Positions 1 through 8,044 of a stretch of 64,000 nt of DNA are shown here, one piece after another; the stretch's first letter is position 1; the number at the start of each line of letters is the position of its first letter. A program made the position numbers and the translations under genes. The notes beneath the pieces are model-generated. The model saw only the letters and a program-made list of their open reading frames with translations. It made no database searches and was not told the DNA's origin. This stretch comes from Exiguobacterium acetylicum DSM 20416 (GTDB lineage: Bacteria; Bacillota; Bacilli; Exiguobacteriales; Exiguobacteriaceae), in NCBI RefSeq assembly GCF_000702605.1, contig NZ_JNIR01000001.1, positions 1,478,501 through 1,542,500 of the forward strand, in the 5' to 3' direction.

Positions 1-929
1 CCGCCATCTTTTAGACCGAACTCAACAACTTTACCTGCTGGGAAGTTGCCGTCTTTCGTATCTTTTGAGACTTGCTCAACAGCTGTATCGACACGTTTGA
101 CCATTGACGTCAATGTGACGTTCTCTGGCATTCCTTCTTCGACTTGGTCACGGTCTACACCGATAACCCAAACATCTTCACCATTCTTCTTACGGTTTTT
201 CGCTTCTGTGAATACCCCTTGTCCTGTACCACCAGCTGCGTGATAGATGACGTCGACTTTTTTACCGTACATACCTGAAGCGATTGCTTGTCCTTTTTCA
301 GCAGCATTGAAGTCTTCTGCATATTGTACTTCGATGTCTGCATCAGGGTTGACTGCTTTAACACCTGCTTTGAATCCACTTTCGAACTTCTTGATCAAGT
401 CAGAGTTAACGCCACCGACGAATCCGACTTTATCTGATTTCGTCGTCAAACCAGCAACAACACCAACGAGGAACGAGCCTTCGTTTTCTTTGAAGACGAT
501 TGACGCGACGTTTGGCTTGTCAACGACCATATCGACGAGTGCAAAGTTGCTCTTTTTGAACTGATCCGCTACTTTACCGATATCTTCTCCCATCAAGAAC
601 CCGATACCGAGGATCAAGTCGTATTTAGCACGAGCTAATTGTTGAAGGTTTGGTTGATAATCCGATTGTTTTGCAGATTGAAGATATTTGTAGCCAGTAC
701 CTTCTTTTAAGTCGTTGTCTTTTCCGAACTTTTGGATACCTTCCCAAGCAGATTGGTTGAATGATTTATCATCAACACCGCCTGTATCTGTAACCATACC
801 TACTTTAAAGCCGTCTGATTTGCTGCCGCTACCTGAATCTTTTGAATCGTCGTTGCCACCACATGCTGCAAGGACCGAACTCATTGCTAAACCTGTTGCT
901 GCTAATGCGAGAAGTGACTTCTTTTTCAT
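1..929 (-). CDS. BMP-family substrate-binding lipoprotein 1 (3' end outside window)
   Basis: About 309 codons are visible; the C-terminus runs off the left edge, so no stop is seen. The start is the ATG at 929, behind an AAAGGGG ribosome binding site. The N-terminus is a lipoprotein signal: MKKK, a hydrophobic stretch, then the lipobox LAAC followed by a GGNDDSKDS-type linker. The mature part has the BMP/PnrA hallmark [12 protein letters not shown] and a second conserved stretch ending GVDRDQ. Family members are the extracellular binding proteins of purine-nucleoside ABC importers, anchored on the outer face of the membrane. It is clearly paralogous to the BMP gene at 2002-3015, with matching motifs along the whole length. 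It follows the GntR regulator after about 130 bases holding a cre-like palindrome. ATPase and permease genes would be expected to the left of the window, by analogy with Bacillus. Substrate is inferred from the family. Confidence 0.9.
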   Translation of the reverse strand, partial: MKKKSLLALAATGLAMSSVLAACGGNDDSKDSGSGSKSDGFKVGMVTDTGGVDDKSFNQSAWEGIQKFGKDNDLKEGTGYKYLQSAKQSDYQPNLQQLARAKYDLILGIGFLMGEDIGKVADQFKKSNFALVDMVVDKPNVASIVFKENEGSFLVGVVAGLTTKSDKVGFVGGVNSDLIKKFESGFKAGVKAVNPDADIEVQYAEDFNAAEKGQAIASGMYGKKVDVIYHAAGGTGQGVFTEAKNRKKNGEDVWVIGVDRDQVEEGMPENVTLTSMVKRVDTAVEQVSKDTKDGNFPAGKVVEFGLKDG

Positions 930-1022
930 CTGGAAAATCCCCTTTCGAATATGGTCATACAAAGTTCAAGACTACGTCTAGCACCCGAGGCTGGCGATGA
1001 GGAGCGTTACGTAGGTTATGAC

Positions 1023-1036
1023 GGAAAGCGCTTTCA
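1023..1036 (-). promoter_or_regulatory. cre-like site (CcpA) upstream of BMP gene 1
   Basis: On the minus strand this reads TGAAAGCGCTTTCC, a near-perfect palindrome matching the CcpA catabolite-response consensus (TGNAANCGNNNNCA type) with one deviation at the last base. It lies between the regulator's stop codon and the first BMP gene, and a similar site precedes the second BMP gene. Carbon catabolite control of the locus is inferred. No convincing -35/-10 pair for BMP gene 1 was found in this gap. Confidence 0.65.
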
Positions 1037-1058
1037 GTATTCATCCTAAAACAATGGC

Positions 1059-1779
1059 TCACACACGTTTACGGATGACGTGGAAATCAAACTTATCTGC
1101 TCGGAAATAGTTCGCTGAAAAAAGAACGGAACGGTCGAGCTCATCATAATGCGTTTGACGCAACGCGAGCAAAGGTTGGTCCGTATGTAATTGTTCAGCG
1201 ATTTTCGGATCAATACGTGGCTCGATGTGCGTCACGGCATGCGTGACACGTCGTCCAAGTTCTTTTTTCTAAAGCATCAAATAATGATGTCGAAGAGGTG
1301 AACTGCTCTTCATTTTTAATATAATGGCTTGGAATCTTATCGATACAATAGACGACAGGAACATCCCCTGCGAGTCGGATTCGTTCGATTCGATAAACCA
1401 ATTCATCCGGACCAAGTTGAAAACGTTCTCGGTCGCGCTCAGTCGGTTGGACCATCTCGGATGATAACACTTCTGATGTCGGAACCATACCTGCGCGCGC
1501 AATCATTTCTGTTACGCTGTACAATTCTTCGATTCCAGAAGTAAACGGTGGTCTTGCATTGATAAACGTACCGACACCGTGTTTACGGATGACGATGTTC
1601 TCATCTTCAAGAATTCGTAATGCCTCTCGAAGAGTAGCTCGACTGACGCCAAGTTGCTTTGAAAGTTCAAACTCTGAAGGGAGCTTCTCGCCTTCCTTGT
1701 AAACGCCGTCATCGATGTCAGACTTGATCTTTTCAATCACACGTAAATAAAGCAAACGATGATCTAATTTAATCGACAT
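1059..1779 (-). pseudogene. GntR/HutC-family regulator, YmfC-like, frameshifted
   Basis: A GntR regulator with an N-terminal winged helix (LPSEFELSKQLGVSRATLRE at about residues 30-50) and a C-terminal UTRA ligand-binding domain. The start is the ATG at 1779 behind GGAG; a longer reading to 1881 has no ribosome site. After SLFDALEK the frame runs out within 16 codons (stop at 1210-1212). Removing one A from the six-A run at 1263-1268 restores ELGRRVTHAVTHIEPRIDP and a normal UTRA end, stopping at 1059-1061 with 239 residues. The downstream half is intact in that frame, so the break is recent, a sequencing error, or bypassed by slippage. Bacillus relatives have a GntR gene (ymfC) beside spoIIIE and BMP transporter genes. 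The truncated product would keep DNA binding but lose most effector binding. Confidence 0.85.
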
Positions 1780-1816
1780 GACGCATCTCCATCCTCTATC
1801 TAGTTGTAACCAGTGC

Positions 1817-1828
1817 TCAGACTTCTGA
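1817..1828 (-). promoter_or_regulatory. Candidate GntR operator, downstream of gntR promoter
   Basis: The minus strand reads TCAGAAGTCTGA, a palindrome with 5-base arms around AG, about 20-30 bases past the predicted start of the gntR transcript. It differs at two positions from the TCAGACGTCTGT element abutting the second BMP gene's promoter. Autoregulation is inferred; binding is not shown by sequence alone. Confidence 0.45.
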
Positions 1829-1852
1829 CGTATGAGAACTCCAGCCAAGATA

Positions 1853-1881
1853 AGTATATGACGCCCAACACAATCCTGCAA
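1853..1881 (-). promoter_or_regulatory. Sigma-A promoter of the GntR regulator gene
   Basis: On the minus strand there is a -35 box TTGCAG (1876-1881) and a -10 box TATACT (1853-1858), exactly 17 bases apart. It sits between the terminator of BMP gene 2 and the regulator start, and is bracketed by two palindromes that look like operators. The predicted leader is about 65 bases. Confidence 0.7.
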
Positions 1882-1898
1882 TCATTTTGTAACAGGTT

Positions 1899-1913
1899 AG
1901 AAGTCTGACTTCT
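1899..1913. promoter_or_regulatory. 15-base palindrome upstream of gntR promoter
   Basis: AGAAGTC-T-GACTTCT is a perfect inverted repeat with 7-base arms and one central base, about 18 bases upstream of the -35 box of gntR. Its core shares AGAAGTCTGA with the second palindrome on the other side of the promoter. Size and position suit a dimeric GntR regulator. Confidence 0.5.
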
Positions 1914-1962
1914 GGCGCTTTTGTAACCCTTTTCATAACGCAATCAATAATGGAAGAAAATA

Positions 1963-1985
1963 GGGCATTCTACCTAAGAATGCCC
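1963..1985 (-). terminator. Intrinsic terminator after BMP gene 2
   Basis: An 8-base-pair stem (GGGCATTC with GAATGCCC) and 7-base loop, just past the BMP gene 2 stop. On the minus strand it is followed by a short, imperfect T stretch (TATTTTC). It separates the BMP2 transcript from gntR. Confidence 0.7.
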
Positions 1986-2001
1986 CTTCTTTTTTCAACG
2001 C

Positions 2002-3015
2002 TTATTGCTCAGGTACTTCGATTTTTCCAGAAACGACATCTGATTTTGCTTTCTCAAGCGCAGTCAACGTCTTCTTCGAAATCTTTTCAGATGGTACGAT
2101 ATCAACTCCATCTTCTTTCAGACCATAACGAATCGTTTTGCCGCCCTCGAGTTTACCATCCTTCGCTGCGTTTGCTGTATCTTCGACTGCACTGTCGACA
2201 CGTTTGATGACAGAAGTTAATGTAACGTCTTCCGGCATACCCTCTTCTTTTTGGTCTCGGTCGACACCGATGACTGAGACGTTTTCACCGTTTTTCTTGC
2301 GGTTTTTCGCCTCTGTGAAGACACCGTTTCCTGTACCACCTGCTGCTGGGAAGATGATATCTGCGCCTTTACCATACATTCCAGCTGCGATCGCTTGACC
2401 TTTTTCTGGAGCTGCGAAGTCTTCCGCATATTGGACATCGATTTTAATCTTCGGATTGACGGACTTAGCACCTGCTTCGAAACCGGCACGGAAACGCTCG
2501 ATGACGTCCATCTTCATCCCACCAACGAAACCGATATGATCTTTTTTCGTCTCCATTGCAGCAACGATCCCTGCAAGATATGCTCCTTCATTTTCCTTGA
2601 ATGTGATCGACGTGACGTTCTTTCCTTCAACGACGTTATCGATGATTGCGAATTGTGTGTCTTTGAATTGATCAGCAACTGTTTTGATATCCTCATTGAA
2701 CGTGTTCCCGATTCCGAAAACTAAATCTTCTCCCCCACGAGCAAGACGCGATAGATTCGGTTGATAATCTTGTTGCGATTTAGATTGTAGATAAGAGAAC
2801 CCTTCATTCTTTTGAAGTTTGTTGTCTTTACCGTACGCTTGCAGACCTTCCCAAGCGGATTGGTTGAACGATTTATCATCGATACCACCCTTATCGGCTA
2901 CCATCGCAACAGAGAATTGATCTTTTTGATCGGCTTTCTCACCTGAACCACCACAAGCAACAAGACCAACCGTCGCTACTGACATCATCGATACGATTAC
3001 CTGTTTCTTCTTCAT
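2002..3015 (-). CDS. BMP-family substrate-binding lipoprotein 2
   Basis: A 337-residue lipoprotein. The ATG at 3015 is chosen because AGAGGAG stands about 9 bases before it; an in-frame ATG at 3024 touches the ribosome site and longer readings have no signal peptide at the front. The signal peptide ends in the lipobox LVAC followed by GGSGEK. Conserved BMP/PnrA stretches include [15 protein letters not shown] near the front and GVDRDQKEEGMPEDVTLTS towards the end. The family delivers purine nucleosides to ABC importers; the substrate here is inferred. The gene is monocistronic: its own promoter with an abutting palindrome and a cre-like site lie upstream and a terminator lies downstream. It duplicates the BMP gene at 1-929, but no transporter subunit lies beside it, so it may share the importer encoded past the left edge. 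Confidence 0.92.
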   Translation of the reverse strand: MKKKQVIVSMMSVATVGLVACGGSGEKADQKDQFSVAMVADKGGIDDKSFNQSAWEGLQAYGKDNKLQKNEGFSYLQSKSQQDYQPNLSRLARGGEDLVFGIGNTFNEDIKTVADQFKDTQFAIIDNVVEGKNVTSITFKENEGAYLAGIVAAMETKKDHIGFVGGMKMDVIERFRAGFEAGAKSVNPKIKIDVQYAEDFAAPEKGQAIAAGMYGKGADIIFPAAGGTGNGVFTEAKNRKKNGENVSVIGVDRDQKEEGMPEDVTLTSVIKRVDSAVEDTANAAKDGKLEGGKTIRYGLKEDGVDIVPSEKISKKTLTALEKAKSDVVSGKIEVPEQ

Positions 3016-3038
3016 TTCATCCATCTCCTCTGCAATTA

Positions 3039-3052
3039 TGAGAGCGCTTTCA
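3039..3052 (-). promoter_or_regulatory. cre-like site (CcpA) in the leader of BMP gene 2
   Basis: The minus strand reads TGAAAGCGCTCTCA, matching the CcpA operator consensus. It lies about 24 bases before the start codon and downstream of the predicted promoter, a position from which CcpA usually blocks elongation. Confidence 0.6.
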
Positions 3053-3115
3053 TTATCTATTTGTGAAAAAGCCGCTCCCAGCCCTCGTGTTGAAGGTCGG
3101 TCACTCATATGACTG

Positions 3116-3155
3116 AGTATGCCAAAAACACTACTGAAAATCAACAGACGTCTGA
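3116..3155 (-). promoter_or_regulatory. Promoter of BMP gene 2 with abutting operator-like palindrome
   Basis: A -35 box TTGATT (3139-3144) and -10 box CATACT (3116-3121) are 17 bases apart. Overlapping the -35 by one base is TCAGACGTCTGT (3144-3155), containing the perfect palindrome CAGACGTCTG. It closely matches TCAGAAGTCTGA at the gntR gene, so the adjacent GntR regulator probably acts here. The rest of the 332-base gap (3016-3347) holds the cre-like site, a weak near-palindrome around CATATG (3102-3115) and the ftsK terminator; no gene is seen. Confidence 0.55.
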
Positions 3156-3300
3156 CAACTATTTTCATGAAAGCGATTTTATTTTTGATGCATTTATGAA
3201 TTTTTCCAGTCATTTCTATTTATACAAAATCATCATGTCTTTTTTTCATATGTCTTTTCTTTTTTTGAGATACCGGGTCTTCTCTATACATTTTTCTAGA

Positions 3301-3340
3301 AAAGAAAAGGAAGCCCCGGAATATTCCACGACTTCCTTTC
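3301..3340 (-). terminator. Intrinsic terminator after ftsK
   Basis: AAAGGAAG (on the minus strand) pairs with CTTCCTTT across an 18-base gap, followed by TTCTTTTC. It lies about 8 bases past the ftsK stop. Confidence 0.7.
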
Positions 3341-3347
3341 TACTCGA

Positions 3348-5495
3348 TTAACGTCCCATGACGCGACGTGGTTTAGATCCTTCAGATGGACCAATTAGAC
3401 CGTTTTCTTCTAACGCATCAATAAGACGGGCAGCTCGGTTGTAACCGATGCGGTACTTTCGTTGAATCATCGACGTTGATGCTGTCTCTTGTGTCAGAAT
3501 GAACTGGACGACCTCATCGTAAAGTGGATCGTCGACCTCTGTTTCGCCCTCTGGTACATCTTTTGGAATCATCGCTTCAACATACTGTGCCTTTTGCTGA
3601 CTGATGACATGATTGACGACCTTCTCGACTTCTTCGTCCGATAAAAAGGCTCCTTGTACGCGGACCGGTTTGTTCATGCCGTTACCAAGTAACAACATAT
3701 CTCCTCGTCCGAGCAATTTATCAGCGCCTCCCGTATCAAGAATCGTCCGCGAGTCAGTCGCACTCGATACACTGAATGCGATCCGCGACGGGATATTCGC
3801 CTTGATGACACCGGTGATGATGTCAACACTCGGACGCTGCGTCGCAATGACCATATGAATTCCTGCTGCTCGCGCCATTTGTGCAAGTCGCATGATCGCA
3901 TCTTCGACTTCGTTTGACGCGACCATCATCAAGTCAGCTAACTCATCGACGATGACAACGATGTACGGTAATCGTTGATGCACTTTCTCCTCTGCGTTCA
4001 TCTTATCAATCAGTGCATTGTAGCCTTCGATGTTGCGCGCTCCGTTTTGACTGAAGATCTCATAACGGCGTTCCATTTCCGAGACGACCTGTTTTAATGC
4101 CTGTGCCGCTTTTTTAGGATCGGTGACGACGGGCGCTAAGAGGTGCGGAATGCCGTTGTAGACATTCAATTCGACCATTTTCGGGTCAATCATCATCAAG
4201 CGGACTTCATCCGGTCGTGCCCGCATCAATATCGAGACAATCATCCCATTAATACAGACCGATTTACCGGAACCCGTCGAACCGGCAACTAAGACGTGTG
4301 GCATCTTATTCAACTTCGCTGTCACCGTCTCACCAGAAATGCTTCGTCCGAGTGCGACGAGCAAACGATCGCTGTCAGATTGGACGCTCTCCGCTCCTAG
4401 TACTTCTCGAAGGGATACCATGGCGACTTCACGGTTCGGCACCTCGATTCCAACAGCCGCTTTACCCGGAATCGGTGCTTCGATCCGGATATCTTTTGCG
4501 GCTAACGCTAGCGCTAAGTCATCGGCGAGTCCCGTGATTCGACTAAGCTTGATTCCTTGTTTTGGTTCAATCTCGTACTTCGTGACACTAGGTCCGAGAT
4601 GAATCTTTAAAACTTTTGCTCCGATCCCGAACGACTTTAAGGTCGCAATCAATTTCGTCGCATTGTCCTTCAATCGTTTGTTCTCACCGGACAAGTCTTT
4701 TGATGTTGGTTCTGCTAACAAATCAAGCGACGGCAATTGATAACCGTCGGGTGTCTCTGTCATCGTCAACGGTCCTTGTGTCTCCGCTGCTTGCGGTTCA
4801 ACGTGATCCGTGAAACCGATGATCGGAACGTCTTGAATGTTGACGGAAGGATCTTCTGCTTCTTGTTCCGTTTCGATCGGTTCCTCGACAGTTGCTGGTC
4901 GCAACGTCTTCGGTTTTTTCTCACGAACCGGTTTCGCTTTCAACTCTTTTTCGACACGAGGACGTGGTGTCCGTTCACGATTGCGAAACTCTTCTGCACG
5001 TTCCCGGAGCCCAAGCCACAGCTCTCCATAAAACGATGGGCGTAGGATATGAACGGCCGTTCCGATGAAGAACAGACCAATCAAGAAGGCACCCGCGCTC
5101 GAAATATAATAAGCTGCGTTTTGATAGAGCCATCCATTGAGAATGCCACGCGGTGCTCCGAGCAATAGATCAATCCAGACGACTGAACCCATCAGTAACA
5201 TCGACCATGCCCATTTCTGAGCACGCGACGCATTCGAGAGGAGTAAAAGTAGCACAGCACCGATTCCACCATATAATAAGGAACCGAACTGACCAATTAA
5301 CCGCTCTCCTCCATCCGCTAGCGTCAGTCCGACTTTTCCGAACTCCCCGAAAGCGAGAACGAAAGCTAGTAATGAGACGATTGCGATGATGGTCGCATAT
5401 GTACGATACGCAATCGGCTGACGTTGTTTCTTCGCTGCCGGTCGTTTCCGTGGCGGCGTTTTTTTTCGTACAGGTTTTCGTTTCGTCGTCGCCAT
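3348..5495 (-). CDS. ftsK: FtsK/SpoIIIE-type DNA translocase
   Basis: A 715-residue membrane-anchored motor that pumps chromosomal DNA across closing septa. A basic N-terminus (residues 1-27) is followed by about four membrane segments (about 30-150), a charged linker (160-260), then the RecA-like motor: Walker A GSTGSGKS at about 405-412 and Walker B YIVVIVDE at about 511-518. The C-terminal winged helix (about 655-715) that reads oriented DNA sequences is complete. It is somewhat shorter than typical Bacillus SpoIIIE. It occupies the spoIIIE position of B. subtilis between RNase J and a GntR/BMP locus, but no sporulation genes are nearby, so a vegetative role is more likely. The start ATG follows GGAGGGATGACGT; a terminator of the upstream gene stands right before that site. 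Confidence 0.95.
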   Translation of the reverse strand: MATTKRKPVRKKTPPRKRPAAKKQRQPIAYRTYATIIAIVSLLAFVLAFGEFGKVGLTLADGGERLIGQFGSLLYGGIGAVLLLLLSNASRAQKWAWSMLLMGSVVWIDLLLGAPRGILNGWLYQNAAYYISSAGAFLIGLFFIGTAVHILRPSFYGELWLGLRERAEEFRNRERTPRPRVEKELKAKPVREKKPKTLRPATVEEPIETEQEAEDPSVNIQDVPIIGFTDHVEPQAAETQGPLTMTETPDGYQLPSLDLLAEPTSKDLSGENKRLKDNATKLIATLKSFGIGAKVLKIHLGPSVTKYEIEPKQGIKLSRITGLADDLALALAAKDIRIEAPIPGKAAVGIEVPNREVAMVSLREVLGAESVQSDSDRLLVALGRSISGETVTAKLNKMPHVLVAGSTGSGKSVCINGMIVSILMRARPDEVRLMMIDPKMVELNVYNGIPHLLAPVVTDPKKAAQALKQVVSEMERRYEIFSQNGARNIEGYNALIDKMNAEEKVHQRLPYIVVIVDELADLMMVASNEVEDAIMRLAQMARAAGIHMVIATQRPSVDIITGVIKANIPSRIAFSVSSATDSRTILDTGGADKLLGRGDMLLLGNGMNKPVRVQGAFLSDEEVEKVVNHVISQQKAQYVEAMIPKDVPEGETEVDDPLYDEVVQFILTQETASTSMIQRKYRIGYNRAARLIDALEENGLIGPSEGSKPRRVMGR

Positions 5496-5511
5496 ACGTC
5501 ATCCCTCCTGA

Positions 5512-5555
5512 TAAAAAAACGGCTCAGTGGACCAGGTATTGGTCAATCTGAGCCG
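5512..5555 (-). terminator. Intrinsic terminator between rnj and ftsK
   Basis: CGGCTCAG pairs with CTGAGCCG, with an inner GACCA/TGGTC pairing, followed by seven T on the minus strand. The T tract ends about 4 bases before the ftsK ribosome binding site, leaving no room for a separate ftsK promoter. Confidence 0.9.
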
Positions 5556-5563
5556 CTCGTTTG

Positions 5564-7228
5564 TTAAATCTCCATGATGATCGGAAGAATCATCGGGCGG
5601 CGTTTCGTCTGTTCATAGAGATAAGCACTCAGTTTATCTCGAATCAACGACTTCATCTCCGTCCAATCCAATTCTCCGTTTAATTTACCTTGTAGTTGTT
5701 TCGCAACGATTCGGTTCGCTTCGTTGATCATATCCTCTGATTCACGCATGTAGACGAATCCGCGAGAGATGATTTCTGGTCCCGAGACGATCGTTTTGTT
5801 TTTCCGGCTGATCGTAATGACACAAAGGACGACACCGTCTTGCGATAACAAGCGACGATCACGAAGGACGATGTTTCCGACATCACCCACACCGATTCCG
5901 TCGATCAAGACGTTTCCAGCGTTCACTTTGCGCGACATCCGTGCTTTGCGCTTCTCGAACTCAACGACATCCCCATTCTCGATAATGAAGATGTTGTTCG
6001 CATTGACGCCAACCGTCTGTGCGAGACGACTGTGTGCCTTTTGCATCCGGAATTCTCCGTGAATCGGTAGGAAGAATTTCGGTTTTATCAAGTTGAGCAT
6101 TAGCTTCAGATCTTCCGCATGACCGTGACCGGACACGTGTACTTTCCGTTGGTTGTAAATGACATTCGCACCAGCACGGAATAAGAGATCGATCGTTTTC
6201 GAAACCGACTTTTCGTTACCTGGAATCGGCGAAGCCGCAACGACGACCGTATCGTTCAAGCGAATATTGACTTGCTTATGTGCATTACGCGCCATTCGTG
6301 TCAAGGCTGCCATCGGCTCACCTTGCGATCCTGTCGTCAAGATGACGACTTGGTTATCGTCGAGGCGGTTGATGTCAGATAGATCAATCAATGTTTTCTG
6401 TTTGAAGCGTAAGTAATTCAAACGCTGTGCCACTTCGACGTTATTGACCATGCTACGACCGACGACCGCTACTTTTCGATTGTTCGCTTCTGCTGCCGCA
6501 AACACTTGTTGTAGACGATGAATGTTCGAAGCGAATGAAGCTACGATGACACGACCTGGTGCCTCATAGATGACGTCGTTCAGTTCAGAACCGACGATCG
6601 ATTCTGATCCAGACATCCCTGGTCGCTCTGCATTCGTTGAGTCAGACAGTAAGCAAAGCACTCCCCGTTGACCAATTGCTGCAATCTTCCCGAAATCCGC
6701 CTGTTTTCCATCAACTGGTGTGTAATCGAATTTGAAATCCCCTGTATGGACGATCGCACCTTGAGATGTTTGAATACATACCCCGACTGCATCCGGAATC
6801 GAGTGGTTGACCCGGAAGAACGTAATAAAATGACCTGCAACGGTTAATTTCGTCTTGGCATCAATTGGACGAAGATCTGCCTTTTTCAATAAACCGGCTT
6901 CTTTTAATTTGTGTTCAATCAAACCGAGCGTCAAACGTGTTCCGTAAACCGGTACTTTTAAGTCACGCAAGACGTAACTGAGTGCCCCGATATGATCCTC
7001 GTGACCATGGGTAATGAAAATCCCCTGAATCCGCTCTTTGTTTTCTTTTAAATAACTGATGTCTGGAATGACTTTATCGATTCCAAGCATCTCGTCTCCT
7101 GGGAACATTAATCCGGCATCGATGACGAAGATGTCCTCGTCGAGTTCGACGACGTACATGTTCTTCCCGATCTCACCGGCGCCACCAAGAGCAAAGACGC
7201 TTACTTTTTCCGTCTTCTTCTTTGACAC
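5564..7228 (-). CDS. rnjB: Ribonuclease J (probable J2 by position)
   Basis: A 554-residue metallo-beta-lactamase/beta-CASP nuclease involved in mRNA decay and 5'-end processing. The metal-binding motif HGHEDH is at residues 74-79, with further beta-CASP motifs such as GHGHAED further on. The start is a GTG at 7228, with AGGAGG seven bases upstream. B. subtilis has two paralogues, J1 and J2; the neighbourhood (near pnp, mlpA and ftsK) is that of rnjB. The catalytic motif here is complete, so position rather than sequence supports the J2 name. The gene has its own strong promoter and is closed by a terminator. Confidence 0.88.
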   Translation of the reverse strand: MSKKKTEKVSVFALGGAGEIGKNMYVVELDEDIFVIDAGLMFPGDEMLGIDKVIPDISYLKENKERIQGIFITHGHEDHIGALSYVLRDLKVPVYGTRLTLGLIEHKLKEAGLLKKADLRPIDAKTKLTVAGHFITFFRVNHSIPDAVGVCIQTSQGAIVHTGDFKFDYTPVDGKQADFGKIAAIGQRGVLCLLSDSTNAERPGMSGSESIVGSELNDVIYEAPGRVIVASFASNIHRLQQVFAAAEANNRKVAVVGRSMVNNVEVAQRLNYLRFKQKTLIDLSDINRLDDNQVVILTTGSQGEPMAALTRMARNAHKQVNIRLNDTVVVAASPIPGNEKSVSKTIDLLFRAGANVIYNQRKVHVSGHGHAEDLKLMLNLIKPKFFLPIHGEFRMQKAHSRLAQTVGVNANNIFIIENGDVVEFEKRKARMSRKVNAGNVLIDGIGVGDVGNIVLRDRRLLSQDGVVLCVITISRKNKTIVSGPEIISRGFVYMRESEDMINEANRIVAKQLQGKLNGELDWTEMKSLIRDKLSAYLYEQTKRRPMILPIIMEI

Positions 7229-7288
7229 AACATGACCTCCTATAATTCATATTCACTTTTCGTGAGCCGTCCACTTATCACTATCACT

Positions 7289-7317
7289 ATTCTAGCCGAA
7301 TTTTCACAATCTGCCAA
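7289..7317 (-). promoter_or_regulatory. Sigma-A promoter of the RNase J gene
   Basis: A -35 box TTGGCA (7312-7317) and -10 box TAGAAT (7289-7294), 17 bases apart on the minus strand, directly downstream of the terminator of the preceding operon. The predicted leader is about 55 bases. Confidence 0.8.
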
Positions 7318-7336
7318 CAATCGGACTAGGAAATCT

Positions 7337-7379
7337 AAAAAAAACGTCATTCCTGCCACATTACTCCAGGAATGACGTT
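7337..7379 (-). terminator. Intrinsic terminator closing the mlpA-murE-fem-M15 operon
   Basis: A 13-base-pair perfect stem (AACGTCATTCCTG with CAGGAATGACGTT), an 11-base loop and a run of T on the minus strand. It starts three bases past the M15 peptidase stop codon. Confidence 0.95.
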
Positions 7380-7381
7380 GA

Positions 7382-8044
7382 TTACGTATTCAACAAATCT
7401 TCGACTTCTTCCGTTCGTTTCGCTTTTTCCGAACGGCTTGGACGTTCACCAGCCTTCAGTTCGTCGAGCGAATACCCGAACGTCATCTCAAAATGAGGAT
7501 AGTCGACGAATCGTTTCCAATCGCCTCCCCATTCGAAACCGAGCGCTTTTCCGATATCCGCGACTTCGCGCCAATCACTTTTCCCTGACCGATTCCCGTC
7601 ATACTCAAGGTCATACGAAATCTGGCCATTCACGAGCTGAACAAAATCGACAGCGAGTCCATAATTATGCATCGATTCACCACCACGTGCATTCGTGACG
7701 ACTTCACCTGCCTTAGAACGTCCTTGTTCATAAAGCGCATTCTGTTGCTGAATCGAGCGGTATCCTTGCGTAATCTTGATATCGATATTGTAGCAAGAAT
7801 GCGCCACACGGATCAGATCCTTTGCCCCCGCTTCGACAGCTGGGTGGAGACGCTTCAGGTTTGGCTCACTTGCATTGATTAAGCGATCTTCTCCTGCTAC
7901 GTCTCGTGGACAACTATCAATCCCGAGCTCCGGTTGATCCATTAAAATCGTCGGCATCCGATTCATGGATGCCGCAAGAAACAATCCAATCGCAAACATC
8001 GTCAATAAAAATACGATCCAACCGAAGATTGTTCCCCGTTTCAT
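7382..8044 (-). CDS. M15-family peptidoglycan peptidase, CwlK-like, membrane-anchored
   Basis: A 220-residue protein with one N-terminal membrane segment (about residues 7-26) and an extracytoplasmic M15 zinc peptidase domain. Visible metal and catalytic motifs are SMHNYGLAVDF (H126, D133) and DYPHFEM (H184), plus TQGYRS before them. This pattern is closest to the M15C group (CwlK and phage endolysin L-alanyl-D-glutamate peptidases), although VanY-like D,D-carboxypeptidases share the fold; exact bond specificity is not certain. Its start overlaps the stop of the FemABX gene (TGATG), so it is translationally coupled to wall-synthesis genes. It probably trims or turns over stem peptides on the cell surface. 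The C-terminal 30 residues are charged and probably disordered. Confidence 0.82.
   Translation of the reverse strand: MKRGTIFGWIVFLLTMFAIGLFLAASMNRMPTILMDQPELGIDSCPRDVAGEDRLINASEPNLKRLHPAVEAGAKDLIRVAHSCYNIDIKITQGYRSIQQQNALYEQGRSKAGEVVTNARGGESMHNYGLAVDFVQLVNGQISYDLEYDGNRSGKSDWREVADIGKALGFEWGGDWKRFVDYPHFEMTFGYSLDELKAGERPSRSEKAKRTEEVEDLLNT

Noticed and set aside
1263-1269. Programmed -1 frameshift site in gntR (A6G heptamer)
   Set aside because: The slippery heptamer is not in the required zero-frame phase, and restoring the UTRA frame needs +1 (or -2), not -1. No stimulatory stem was evident.
1210-1881. Longer GntR reading starting at 1881
   Set aside because: The extra N-terminus covers the promoter and palindrome, has no ribosome site and does not match the family; the ATG at 1779 has one.
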